Source of the DNA: Zygaena filipendulae | Taxonomy: Eukaryota; Arthropoda; Insecta; Lepidoptera; Zygaenidae | Length of the DNA: 64,000 nt | NCBI GenBank assembly: GCA_907165275.2 | Contig: OU015650.1 | Location: 8,152,001 to 8,216,000, forward strand | Direction: 5' to 3' | Shown here: piece after piece, positions 9,703-21,880 of the stretch | Position numbering within the stretch: the first letter of the stretch is position 1 | Layout: the number at the start of each line of letters is the position of its first letter | Made by a program: the position numbers and the translations under genes | The notes under the pieces: generated by a model | Told to the model about the DNA's origin: nothing | The model's database searches: none | Seen by the model: only the letters and a program-made list of their open reading frames with translations

Positions 9703-12700
9703 ATGTCTTCACGAGGTCGAGGATACGGCGGATACAGTGGACGAGGTAACTTCAACAATCGAGGTGGAGGTTACAGAGGCTCCTATCGTGGAAGCAGCCG
9801 AGGTTCCTACGAGAATCGAGGCGGTGGTCGCGGTGGCTACCCGAGCTATGGAGGCGATTCACGCTATAACAGCGGTGGTGGCAACAGATATTCTAATAAC
9901 CGTGATAGAATTGATGACTCGTATAAAAAGCCATATAGATCGGTAAGTATTAGACGGAGATTGGAGACCAAACTTTTGTATTACTAAACAAAAAATATCC
10001 ATGCTTCATACTTCAAAGAAGTAAATAGGGTAAACTGGTTTGAGTCATGGCTCACTTGTTATGTCAGTCATTGCTTGCTTGTTGTTTACACTCCTGGTTT
10101 TTGTATTCAGTTGTCAATTGCAACTGACAATTTATCGATTTAGCAAACCCTTATTGTGACAAAACTAAACATTATCCCTATATATCCAAGCTAGCCATTT
10201 ATCAGTTAGTAGCGGTTATTCCCAGCCTCGCACATGATGGACATTATTTTTAAACATTTTGGGATAAATTTAGTAGCCTAAATTTAGTACTCAGGAATAA
10301 CATAGCAATATTGCAAGAAAACAATTTGAGGAAAAAATAGGAATGCTTGTGTGGTGTGTCCCTAAGATTGACAAGGTAACGGATGGAGAAGGGATTGCCT
10401 CCGTAAGTTAAGACCTCAGTCATATAGGCTGTGGGAATGCAACTGACTATGGGGTACACAGTGGAACACCAAAACATTGTTTTAAAAAAAAATGTTTAAC
10501 AAAGATTACTTTATTATCACATTTAATTAAAGGAATTGCATTTAATTAAGTTACTAATAGTTACTATTATTGTTGCAAATGCTAGGAAGCTTCTGCAAGT
10601 TATTCAAGCCGTGACTATGGTGGGCGATCAGGTTCACCAGATCGAAAACGTATGAGGATTGAGGTTAGTACTTATACATATATTTGCTTGTAATTTTCTA
10701 GGAATCCCATTCAATCAGCTGCTGTTGAACAGTGCAATCTTTTTTCCATCAAGAAAAAAATACTACATTTACATAATTGTAGTGTCAAATCATTATTGAA
10801 AGGTCAGAAAAAAATGGGCAACATTGAAATATTCTCATAGCAAAATGACCTAAACATGATCAAACAATGCAAAACCTCCCAACTTGTAGCTCCAGAAACA
10901 ATTGGCAGATGATAATAATATTTATATACATACTATGTCATTTTAAAAAGTATTAACAGATTTCAGTTTTCTGACCATAGTTATAATTTATAAGTACTTA
11001 TAGAGAAATGACATTACTATATTGTTAGCTGATAGCCTGCACTGATAGAGCAAAAAATGTGTAGTTGAAGGATGCATACACGATTATTTGTAAAAGATAT
11101 TCAATTTAAGACATCTCATAATTAATGAACATTTTTTCTACATGAGATGATGCAGAGATATTTTGACAAGACTTTATAAAATAAACTTTTGATACTTATG
11201 TTTTTCAATGTAATATAAAGGATAAATTATGGACCATAATGTTATCAAAGAGGCTTCCTTCAGTGTGGTCAGTTTGATTCAATGTGAAAATAGAACAAAA
11301 ATTACAAGTTTTTAATATTACGGGCATCAGCAGTTGCAAAAGAAAAACAAAAAGATATGTTGCATCTTAACTAACAATGAGTCAAATAACTCAGAAATGA
11401 ATATTCAAAAACGAAAACTGGGTATATACAATTTGACTTGTGATCTGAGAAAGAATTGCAATTATAATTATGTGTTTATTAATTATCTTGTCATTTCAAT
11501 ATGATTCGGTTCACAAGAACCGTAGAAAGACCAAAGAGAATTGTGTACAGGGATCCTCGAGTGATAGACGTAGCCACGATGGCGGCGGTCACTATGGCGG
11601 ATCGTACGGCGCCAGACAGGAGAATTACAGCAGCGAAAGAAGGTCGTTCGGCGGCGATGATAGAAGACGTTCACCAAGCCGCGACGGATACCGTAAGACT
11701 AGCGGAATGGGTCCGCCACGGGAACCGCTGCGCGCCACGGTGCGGCCGCGAGCGCCGCGCCGCTCATTCCGCGGCCGCACGATGCGCTCACGCGGGTCTT
11801 TCCGTGGCACGCCGCGATCGCGCGGCACCTTTTCCTCTAGACGTTTCGGTGAAAGGTCACTTGGATACACACGTGCATTCAGAACGATCAAAGGGCGAAG
11901 GTAATTGGATAAATTAAATTGTTTACATTTGCTTTTGAATTGAATTGACCTTTCATGGAGAAATTGAAAATTCTAGAAAAGAAAAACTATTATGTAGACT
12001 ACATAATTATTAAAAAGTGTAAGAACAAGACTGGAGTGAAACAATGTTGGTATTAAGTGGATAAAATAATTGAAAGGCAGTATTAGAATGACAATAATTA
12101 CTTTTGACAAAGCCCAGATGAGCTCAATGATTGCACCAAAAAGTCAAAATGAAATGATACCAAAGTAGTTCTCAGGTGATGGAAGAGTTAAACTTGAAGT
12201 ATAGGCTATATTTTTTGCATATTTCATTAAGACTTCTCTTAAATGTTTTCTGCTAAGATAATATCTCAAATAACATGTCGTTTTATAACAGTTCAATAAA
12301 GTCTAAAGAAGAGGCATCTTCTACTGATGAGGAATGGGATGAAGATGAAAAAGAGGAGGAGGCCACTGAAAGAGAAGAAAAGAAAAAGGAACTGAAGAGT
12401 AAATCACCCAAGGTTGGTAAAATATATGTATAGTATATATTATTATAATGTAAAGGAATATAAATCCTGCTATTATTTTATACATGCACAGCTGGAGCCG
12501 GAGGTTTCAGAAGGCGAGCAGGGCGAGGGTGCCGAAGACACGGACAAAGAGCCCGACGCAGCTTCTGACACTGCAGCGCCATCGGCGATGAACTTCGTGC
12601 AACTCTCGTGCGTCCATTGCAAGGAAAAGTGTTCCACAGTAGCCGTAAGTTGTGACAGTTTTTATTAAAAGTTGGTTTTATAATCACACGGAAGGCCAGG

Positions 12701-15700
12701 ACATCGCGTATGTAAATATTGTTTGTATTTATAAATATACATGATGAATTTTGATACAAGTGAGTTAATTTGTTACTCAAAACTGGATTTAATGACTAAT
12801 TAAAATTAATGCCTGCATAATAGCTGCATTATGAACTTAAAAGTAGTGCAATAAGAGCCACTTTACAAGCAAGTGTATTGGATCAATAAAAAGATTACAT
12901 TTTATACATAGAGAGCCGGCTCACGCTTAACTAAAACCGCCACGTTTATGGGTGGCGCTAGTTTGACCTCTGCAAAGGGCCATAATGGTATGTTTTGTAG
13001 GTTTAGATTTTCTCTGTTTTCTGTAGTTATTGTAATTTCTCAGCACACCATTTTGTAGGATTTGTTTTAGGAAACTAATTTGCACTGCAGGGATACACTC
13101 GCCACCTGATGTCGGGCAAGCATCGCGCGGCCATGAGCGCAGTGGCGCGGCGGCACAAGGCTCAGCTGCTGCGCATGCGCGTGGCTCAGCGAGGTGCACA
13201 GCGCGAGCTGGAGGCGGCGGCGGGCGCCGAGCTGGCGGCGCGCACCACCTTCTGCCTCGTGTGCCGGCTCAACCACCGCACCACGCGCTATGCCCACAAC
13301 CTCACCGACACGCACCGCGCCATGAAGCGGTTCCTGGTGCCCTTTTGTCGCATCTGTCGGCTCACCTTCCGCTCCCCGATGATATACGAACATCACATCT
13401 GTTCTTTGGAACACTTGAAGGTGCAGTGTCATGTCGATATTATAGTACGATGCAGATACTTTTGCTTATCTTATTACATGTAAGCACTATTTTCTTTCAG
13501 AAGAAAGCTAATCGGTCCGTTCGCCGCGCAAGTCCCAAAGCCGAGGAAAGTGGGGATGAGGGTGAGGGTATGGATGTCGACTTAGACAATTTCATGACTC
13601 TCGATTCCGTCGGTGATGTAGATGGTTTGTAATAATTTTCAATTTTTTATTTATTTACTATCATGAATCTTACGTAAATTTTGTTTTGAGCTAAGGGCTC
13701 ACTATGACCATCGACATCCTTTGCCTATAACGCGCGTCCTAAAAACAACACCAAACGCTCCAGACGCCAAAATATTAAAAAATAATATTCTCGCGGCTGT
13801 TATTCTGGCATATGGCACTGTTTTGTTTTTTTTTTAAGTGAAATTTTGAGTACGGAAAAATAATTTTTGTGGCGCGTTATCTCTTATGGTCATAGTGAAT
13901 AAGGGCCAAGATCTCAAGATACAGTTTGTCATAAGCAAATTTCATTGTAGAAGTCGAAGATGAAGATTCTGGAGCTGATAAGAAGGATGATTCGCCTACA
14001 AAGAAGCCAAAAGTGGAAATTAACATTGGGAGTGAACACATTAAAAAAATGGAGGTAATTGAGTTTTTTGTTACTGGTATTGAAAGGTCTCCAATAAAAT
14101 TATTTTATAAGCAATGCCTAGGTGAAGTTGTCTGACATTTTAACTATTGAAATTTGACTATTAAAATAACACATACAGCCGAATGCAGAACCTCCTCCTT
14201 TTTGGAAGTCCGTTAATATTTTTTATGTTATTCTCTTTATAAGAGAAAAAGATGACTGTATGAGGCTGATGATGATTATTTCTACTTTAGTATTATATTT
14301 TAGGTTTGCGCTGTTTTGTAACTTATAAATGAATTAATTTTTATGATTGATGATGCTTGATTGAACATTTATAGTTTTGAGAATTGACTGAATAGAGAAG
14401 ATATTTTGAGTCATTGTGCAACACAATATATTCGACATGGGATACTTGATATCCCATAGTTTTTTTATTTGATTAACTAAAGAGACACTACAAAACCACT
14501 AAATATAAATGTTGGAATCTTGGCTTATATTTTATTAGGTATGCCTTGCAGCTTCGCCCGCGTGTCAAAACTTTTTTGTGTCCTATTTTTTATTCATTTA
14601 GGGCCCAACTGTTGTAGCATAAAAGAGTAACAAATATACTCACACAAAACTTTTGCATCCATACATTGATGAGTGTGGAGAAGTGGGATTAATATTTCTA
14701 ATTATTAATGTTTTTTCCAGGTGTGGTGGTGCGAGCTGTGCCGCGTATACCTGCCGCGCGCAGAGGCGGGTGGCGCGGAGGAGGCGGACGCGCTGCGTCG
14801 TCACTGCCGCCTGCGCATCCACCTGGGCCGCTACGTGCAGCACCGCGACACGCGCACGCTGCGCAAACATGCCGAGCGCATACACAGGCAGTTACATCAG
14901 CAAAAAGGTAAGGCCGCCCACCACCCCTCACCCTAATGTCTACAAATTGCCTACAAATTTCATGATTAGTGATAACTCCGAAATTAACGCGGGTGAACCC
15001 GAGGGGAACAGCTAGTCTTCAAATATTTTTAATCCACCATAATAATGTCAGTTATTTGATCAGCTTTCTAATGATCTAGAATTTAATAGAGCATTGTGAA
15101 CATTTGTTTTTAGAAGAAGATAAAGAAGCTAATACTGAAGCTGTAGATGACAGTGACAAGAAAACAGAGAAACCTGAGTCTACTGATGAATGCAACAAGA
15201 AGGTGGAAAATGGAACAGATGCTTCTGTGGTTTCAGGTAATGAAATGTAATTTGATAGCATTGTATTTTTTTAAAGTAACAATGTTATTGATATATTGTT
15301 TAATTATTTAAGCTGACCTATGGTAGAGAGGAATAGTATTTTTTTTATAATCTTGGCAATAGCCAAGATCTGATATTGGTACTGGTCTTCCACACTGAAC
15401 AAAGATGGAATAAAATGTATGTATTAAAACTTGACTACGTTTAAGTGACTGATTTATTAACTCATTTGGATTACAGGAAGTGAGGATAAATTGTGGGCGG
15501 ATCTTGATAAAGATATTGGGGAGCTGCTGCGTGACGTCGCCCCGCAAGGCAATGAGGGGAGTGACGATGAAGATGACCTTGACAGGTAACATGTTTTCGT
15601 CAAGGTGAAACAGATATTTGGTGTAGTTTTTATACAAATTCTTACACTCGGGTTCTTATTCATTTAATTTCATTTACCTTAACTTATTATTAATAAAATA

Positions 15701-18541
15701 AATTTTGACCGTTATCATCATTACCAAAATCTACACAGAAATTTAAAATATATTCATCTTTAAATTAGTATTTGCAGCTATATTTAAGTAAATTATTTAT
15801 ATTATAAATACCTCCGGATTTCACCGGCAAGTACCTATAACCACGAAATTTTGCATAATACACGTTTTCAGGGATACATTTTATTAGGGTATTCTCCCGG
15901 GAACTCCAAAATTACCATGAGTGAAACCGCTAACCGGAAGCAGCGAGTAAATTATAAATCGCGGGGCACTAACTGGGCCCCGCGATTTCACCCGCGGTAA
16001 CTTCGGAGTTCCCGCAAGAATTCCAGGATAAAAAGTACCCTATGTCCTTCTCTGTACCCCTGACAACGTGCATGCCAAACATCCAAATCCGATCAGCCGT
16101 TATTGCGTGATTGAGTAACAAATATCCACACTTTCACATTTATAATATTAGTAAGATATAGGTTGCGTGTGTGCTATGTTAAGACTGAACAATCAAAATA
16201 ATAAGTTAGGTACTGTTATAAAAATATATATTTGTTAGTATCAGGAAATCAAACCATAACTTATTATTTAAATATCAAAAAATTGACAAAACCTGGATCT
16301 GCAAACAATTTAGCAAAATGAGTTAAGGGATCCGCCCCCTGCTCTTTTCAATCCAAAATTCCGAACGGATAGCTTAGACAGTGTACAAACTCAATTTTGA
16401 CTTATTTTACACGAGAAGGGAGAACACTGAGTTCTTTGGATTCGGAATCCTCTAAACCCAAAACTGCAAAATAAGTTGACGGTCGGGCGCTAATCCAAAA
16501 TATAGGTAAACCAAAAACTGCCAAAAATTTTGTTGATTTCGCGGGATTTTTTTGGAATAACATATCGCAATCAAAAAGAGTTAAATGTGAAAGGATGCAT
16601 ATGCTTTTTGAATCCGGAGTAAGAGATAAGAGTAGTCGGTCTATTACTCTTGTGGAATATAAGATAACGAGCGCGACTACTCCACTTCCAACGAAATAGG
16701 ACTAGTATTGGCAACCTGAAGCGAGCTTATTATACCAGAGTACCAGGAGCATAAAATTATCGTATTTGGACCGAAACACGGAAAAATATATCGTACCTAC
16801 TTATTAATTTACTAGCTGTGCCCCGCCCGCGGTAATGTCGGAGTTCCCGCGGGAATTCCGCGATAAAAAGTACCCTATGTCCTTCTCTGTACCCCTGACA
16901 ACGTCATGTCAAATAGGGTACTTGCATGAAATTTATAATAAGAAATTGTGTCAATATTTCAAAAATAGAGCCTTAGAAAAGCGTCATCCTGAAAGATTTA
17001 CTAAAAAATTTTCAATAGTTTCCAAAATATTCAACTTTTAATTTTGTGAAAGGGAACGTTGCAACGAAACACCAATCACAGCCAAGCTTGACACATGACG
17101 TCACTTTTATTTTTTTAGGAAACATTTGCCTATTATAAAACACGATTTACTCAAAATTTCTCCAATGTGGGTTAACACACTATTGACCATTTATAAATCT
17201 ATACTAATATTATAAAGAGCAAAAGTTTGAGAGTTTGTGATGTGTAATCTCTGGATCTGCTGAACCGATTTTGAAAATTCTTTCACTTAAAGGAAGCTAC
17301 AGTGATCCTGAGTGTCATAGGGTACTTTTGATTTCGGAATTCCCGCGGGAACTTCGAATTTACTGCAGGTAAAACTACGGGGAACAGCTATCTCTGGATC
17401 TGCTGAACTGATTTTGAAAATTCTTTCACTTATAGGAAGCTACAGTAATATTCAGTGACATAGGGTACTTTTCATCCTGGAATTCCCGCGGGAACTCCGG
17501 AGTTTGTGTGTTTGTGAGTTGGAGGGGGAAATCTCTGGATTTACTGAACCTGTTTTAAAAATTCTTTCACTTATAAGAAGCTACAGTGATACCGAGTGAC
17601 ATAGGGTACTTTATATCCCAGAATTCCCGTGGGAACTCCGGAGTTTGTGAGGTTTTAGGGGTAACCTCTGGATTTACTGAACCTATTTTAAAAATTCTTT
17701 CACTTATAAGAAGGTACAGTGATCCTGAGTGACATAGGGTACTTTATATCCCAGAATTCCCGCGGGAACTCCGAAATTACCGCGGGTGAAACCGCGGGGG
17801 TCAGCTAGTAGGTTATAAGATTGTGCATAATTTTTATATTAAACAAATTTACCGTAAGTTGCGGTTTCTCACTAAAAAGAGAATATTTATGAAATCGCTT
17901 TAAAAAAAATCATATTTTGTCGAATATTTTTTTAAATATAATAGATACGCTTTAAGTGTATAAAAATAAATTAAAGAACATTTAATATGCTTTCAAACGA
18001 CAACATACACAAGCAAATAGACTTAATAGGTGCGATGTGATTAACAAGAAACAAAAACCCTTGGCGCTCGTGTTTATGACGTCACTGCTATCCTCTCTAC
18101 CACTAAAAACATTACAAGCAGTTTCGTAATCTACACAAACGCCCTGAACACATCCATACCTGTTCTAGGTATACAGAAGAGGACGAGATTCGGTTTAGAG
18201 AAGGAATTTTCTCAGTAGGCCACTCTACTATAAATCTTCATACTGACTATTGCCTCGACCGCACTCAATGCGATAAAATGCTAATATATTGCGATGGCCA
18301 ATGAGTATCGCATAAAGAGGTACAAAGAACCGAATAAGCGGTTAATAGAAAGTCTGAGTCAGCGGTTAAGTCTGTGTTTAATTGAAAGTCGTTGATCAAT
18401 TATTGTAATGTTGTTTCCAGATATGACAAATTTCGTAAGAGTGACAAGAAATCCAAAAATGTTGAAGGTGATGAAAATGATACAAGCGCTGCAGAAATCA
18501 AAGAAGAAAACAAAAATGAAGAAGTAGATGCACCTGTTTAA
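9703..18541 (+). CDS. Pep: Zinc finger protein on ecdysone puffs (Pep)
   Basis: Twelve coding exons with GT..AG borders and consistent phases: 9703-9942, 10586-10663, 11518-11900, 12292-12412, 12492-12644, 13091-13420, 13501-13624, 13951-14054, 14721-14907, 15114-15236, 15477-15585, 18421-18541. They encode about 690 residues. The third exon could instead start at 11551, 11 codons shorter; I preferred the first AG after the pyrimidine tract. The N-terminus (1-80) is rich in Gly, Arg, Tyr and Ser (RGG-type), followed by a basic RS/RG stretch (about 107-230) and an acidic linker. Four C2H2 fingers follow: C314/C317/H330/H336, C380/C383/H394/H400, C411/C414/H426 or H427/H433, and C515/C518/H539/H545. 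The tail is acidic, Lys/Glu-rich. The layout and words such as PFCRICRLTFRSPMIYE match Drosophila PEP, an hnRNP-associated nuclear protein that binds single-stranded DNA and RNA and gathers on ecdysone-induced puffs. Exons 3, 6 and 9 are strikingly GC-rich beside AT-rich ones. A poly(A) signal lies at 18715. Confidence 0.9.
13699..13898. mobile_element. Short inverted-repeat MITE in a Pep intron
   Basis: The ends are TCACTATGACCAT and its exact inverse ATGGTCATAGTGA. Immediate flanks are CTAAGGGC (13691-13698) and ATAAGGGC (13899-13906), a 7 of 8 match that suggests an 8-bp duplication. It sits between coding exons 7 and 8. No ORF is present. Confidence 0.6.
15590..18420 (+). repeat. Repeat-filled last intron of Pep
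   Basis: This is the largest Pep intron (15586-18420). It contains RTE-type tails near 15815-15960, 15965-16160 (inverted orientation) and 16815-16910; a truncated copy of the GGGTACTTGCATGAAA family at 16913-17130; a tandem array at 17205-17815 (listed separately); and 17830-18360, where nothing is recognised. The splice acceptor ttgtttccag at 18411-18420 is intact. Confidence 0.6.
17205..17815 (+). repeat. Tandem array of a ~130-bp RTE-tail unit
   Basis: About four head-to-tail units, each reading 'atctctggat.tactgaac', 'aaaattctttcacttata', 'gaagctacagtgat', 'gacatagggtacttt' and 'gaattcccgcgggaactcc'. Units differ by scattered substitutions. Another array of the same unit lies at 57120-57600 and a single unit at 23060-23275. 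It may be multimerisation of a SINE-like sequence, or an ancestral multi-unit 3' region. Confidence 0.7.
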
Positions 18542-18714
18542 ATAGCTGTAGTTATAATTGTGTCTTATGAATACTTTATAAAAACTGGCCTGATCAGTGA
18601 TAACGACTATTAGGTGCACGTCTAGCGCGCATTTTCTAATTATTGAGTTCTGCTCGTTTTGTCCATTTAGTAGCGGAATGAATAATATGTACATGTACTT
18701 CCGACATGTATAAA

Positions 18715-18720
18715 AATAAA
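18715..18720 (+). terminator. Pep polyadenylation signal (AATAAA)
   Basis: AATAAA lies about 175 bp after the Pep stop codon (18539-18541) in an otherwise unremarkable 3' UTR. It is the first canonical signal downstream. Confidence 0.55.
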
Positions 18721-18721
18721 T

Positions 18722-19640
18722 ATTACAGACTAGCTGCTGCCCGCCGTTTACTTGCGTGAAATTTGAGACAAATTAATTATTTTATATGTTACTCCGAAAT
18801 AAAGATTTGTTTAAATTTTTAAAATCTGTTCAATTATTCCAGAGATATAATCTACAATAACAATAGGTATATTTTTAACCGACTTCCAAAAAGGAGGAGG
18901 TTCTATGTTCGATTGTATGTATGTTTTTTATTTCAGTCGGTTAATGAAATACGAGCTCCCAAAAAACTCGAAACTGTAATGCCCTGGACTATTTTTTCTA
19001 TAAACTAAGCAAATGTGTAGAAGATCCATGATTAAATGTTTTATCAAATATGTTTGTTTAATTTTATTTATATACTAGCTGTCCCGCGCAGTTTCACCCG
19101 CGATAGTTTCGGAGTTCCCGCGAAATTGTTCCATACAAACTTTGCAACCCCTTAGCGGTTGAATTTTAACCGACTTCCAAAAAGGAGGAGGTTATGCATT
19201 CGGCTGTTTTTTTATGTATGTTCACCGATTACTGAAAGACAGTTGGACCGATTTGTAAAATTGTTTTTGTGTTTGAAAGGGTATACTCCCAAATTGATCC
19301 CATTGGCACCAAGTCGAGATCTGATGGTGGGATCTTGGAGAAATCGAGGGAACTCTTCAAAAATTATAGCCACAGATGACCAGAGTTCTGATGACCATCA
19401 GAACTACTCGATAATAGGTATTTCATGGGTTCCGATTTAACTTTAATATACCTCGCCGCCTCGTTAGTTTCTAAACAATTTATGCTGGCGAAGTGGAACT
19501 GATGGTGATGTACTTGGAGAACCCTTCAACAATTAACGTCCCTGCATCGGGAAAAGCAATATTTTGTAAAAGGTAAGTTGACAGTTGACATTAGGCTATT
19601 GTAACTTAGATAAATTTTATTACAAACCGACTCACTTAAA
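18722..19640. repeat. 'ccgacttccaaaaagg' family and RTE-type repeats downstream of Pep
   Basis: 18880-18990 and 19168-19560 belong to the interspersed family beginning 'accgacttccaaaaaggagg', with 'gatctgatggtgggatcttg' and 'aggtatttcatgggtt' inside. A second, mostly inverted set is at 57600-58160. 19080-19165 is a truncated RTE-type tail. No gene is supported; the 93-codon ORF at 19159 lies inside the repeat. Confidence 0.6.
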
Positions 19641-19697
19641 AGCGAGAAATAAACAAAATTTTAACAAAAAAATTAAAACCGACTTCCAAAAACTGTA

Positions 19698-19929
19698 TTT
19701 GTCTCGGGTACAGTGTATACACTTCTCTATAAAAATCGGTTAAGCTTTATATTTTCTTAGATAATTTCTAGTAATAGTTCATAGTTTATTTATTGGTAAT
19801 ATTAATAGTATACTTTGTCTCGGGTACAGTGTATACACTTCTCTATAAAAATCGGTTAAGCTTTATATTTTCTTAGATAATTTCTAGTAATAGTTCATAG
19901 TTTATTTATTGGTAATATTAATAGTATAC
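19698..19929 (+). repeat. Exact 116-bp tandem duplication
   Basis: 19698-19813 and 19814-19929 are identical as far as I can read. Each starts 'tttgtctcgggtacagtg' and ends 'aatattaatagtatac'. No coding content. The right copy runs into an RTE-type tail at 19930-20115. Confidence 0.85.
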
Positions 19930-20239
19930 AAGTCATACGTAAGTTTTCACCCGGGGTTATTTCGGAGTGTCCGCGGGAATTCCGGTATAAAAAGTACCCT
20001 ATGTCCTTCTCTGTACTCCTGACAACGTGCATGCCAAATTTCATCCAAATCCGTTCAGCCGTTTTTGCGTGATTGAGTAACAAACATCCTTACTTTCACA
20101 TTTATAATATAAGTAGGATTATAGGTAGCTAGTATAAAAGTAAGTAGGTATAAGATATCATGTTAAAAACAACAAGAAACAAAAAGCAATATCGTACTTG
20201 TAAACTTAGTACAGATCTTATGTACCTAGTATGTAAATA

Positions 20240-21230
20240 CCTAATAAATTATCTTATTTCTAGTCCATCTCAAACATTTATGAACTTTTTAAAATTATAA
20301 AATGTGTGCTCGAGAAGCCATTTCTTGAACCTATTTTGAAAGAGGCCAGGGAAGGAGCCGCAATTATTTGTTCGGGCAACCTATTATACACTTGTGGGCC
20401 CATAATATGAGCGAGCTTTTTCGATTTCGCCAGCTTGTGCGACTCGCACAGCAGGCGCCCCGAGTTGCGCACACCGCGTCCATGCACGTCCATGGATGTC
20501 ATATATTTGTGCCAGTTTTGGTACACGTAAATAGCAAACCTGGTACACCAGCACAGAGGGCAGAGTTAGAATTCCTAGCTCCTTGAAGTAAGGTCTTGCA
20601 GAGACGTCTGTCGCCACCTGCGCAATCGCTCTAATAGCCCGCTTTTGCATGCGGAAGGCGCGCTCCCAGTCAGAAGCCCGCCCCCGCAACTCAGCGCCGT
20701 AATGCAGCAACGAGTGCACAGTTGCGAAAGAACAAGAGCAGACGACCCCCGGTTTTACTTTACAAAGCCTGCTAGGCGTCTCAGCGCGAAACATGAACTG
20801 CCTAATTTTTTGCACAAGACGTAATGTGCGTAGTCCAAGTGAGACCACGATCAATTTGAAATCCCAGAAACACCACCTGCCCGACCGGTTTACCTTCAAT
20901 CGATACCTGGATACTACGGGGTGGACGCCCTCCCAAATGGAAATGTATAAAATGGGTTTTATTTAGATTTAAGGAAAGTTCATTGGACTGAAACCACCAG
21001 GAGAGTTGTGATGCATTGGTGTTTAGCTTTCTCTAAAGTTGGTCTATAGTTGGGGCACAAACCACGCTGGCGATGTCGTCCGCATACATAATTATTTCTC
21101 CGGTTGTTATGCTTTTAGGGAGATCATTTAATAACACCGAAAATAATATATTTGACACTGAAGATCCCTGAGCGACACCCATAGACGTGGTCTAGGGTCA
21201 GATCTGATGCGTTCTCGCTCTACGACCACC
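20240..21230 (-). pseudogene. Degraded non-LTR retrotransposon reverse transcriptase (minus strand)
   Basis: Read on the minus strand, about 21200-21060 gives GVAQGSSVSNILFSVLLNDL and then YADDIAS, the catalytic region of a non-LTR reverse transcriptase. Further on, about 20720-20280 gives HYGAELRGRASDWERAFRMQ, the thumb-like ARPYFKELGILTLPSVLVYQ, then in another frame KKLAHIMGPQVYNRLPEQI. At least one frameshift and several stops break it, so it is inactive. It is the 3' part of a LINE. I cannot assign the clade safely (Jockey or CR1-like are possible). Confidence 0.75.
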
Positions 21231-21394
21231 ACCTGTGCCCTGTCTTGTAAGATATCAGTAAACAGCGCACGAGCCGGACCGTCGACGCCATAGTGTTGAA
21301 GTTTTTCGGCTATAATACAATATACAAGCCTTTTTATTGACTAGCTCTAGTTAGTTTAGTAGACTAGATCTCCCAATAGACAACGATAGACGTC

Positions 21395-21880
21395 TTATCA
21401 AGAGTTACCCGATCATGGCGGCCATGATGGACGATCATTTGATGGGCCAGCATGGTGCATTGTGAAGAGAGTTGCCCGATCATCGCAGCGATGATGGACG
21501 ATCATTTGATAGGCCATCATGGCGTTCAGCGGCTTACCTCTCGGATGTTCGAGCGGGCGGACGCGTCAGACCACGAGCACATCCGTGGTCTGGTCCCCCG
21601 CCACGCCCGTCCACCCGAGGGGAAGCAATACCGGCGGGAGCTTATCGCTCGCGATTACGAGCCAACGCAGCCCAACTAGCTTGGCTGACGATGCCAATAC
21701 GGGCAGGAACTGGGGGGCGGCCAATAAGACTCCCCTTCGGGGAGGCAGCAAGAGAAGACTTGCGAGGTTATGTGATGTTATTCAGCGTAGCAATACCATA
21801 ATAACAGGTATCTATTTATGCGACGAGAGTGGCCAGGGGCGAAAATTTCGACGATTGTCATTTAAGATTTGTACTACCTA
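21395..21880. repeat. GC-rich repeat with short tandem duplication
   Basis: Two similar units of about 70 bp ('cccgatcatggcggccatg' and 'cccgatcatcgcagcgatg', both followed by 'atggacgatcatttgat') precede a GC-rich stretch to about 21800. Several ORFs overlap in different frames, which is a sign of high GC and not of coding. It may be the 5' untranslated part of a retrotransposon, but no protein supports that. Confidence 0.35.

Noticed and set aside
12927..13432. 90- and 121-codon minus ORFs opposite Pep exon 6
   Set aside because: Antisense shadows of a GC-rich zinc-finger exon; the plus strand has splice sites and zinc-binding residues.
14260..14350. Candidate C/D-box snoRNA (TGATGATGA-like words) in a Pep intron
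   Set aside because: No matching D box and terminal stem at a proper distance; the sequence borders a 'ccgaatgcagaacctcctcc' repeat fragment.
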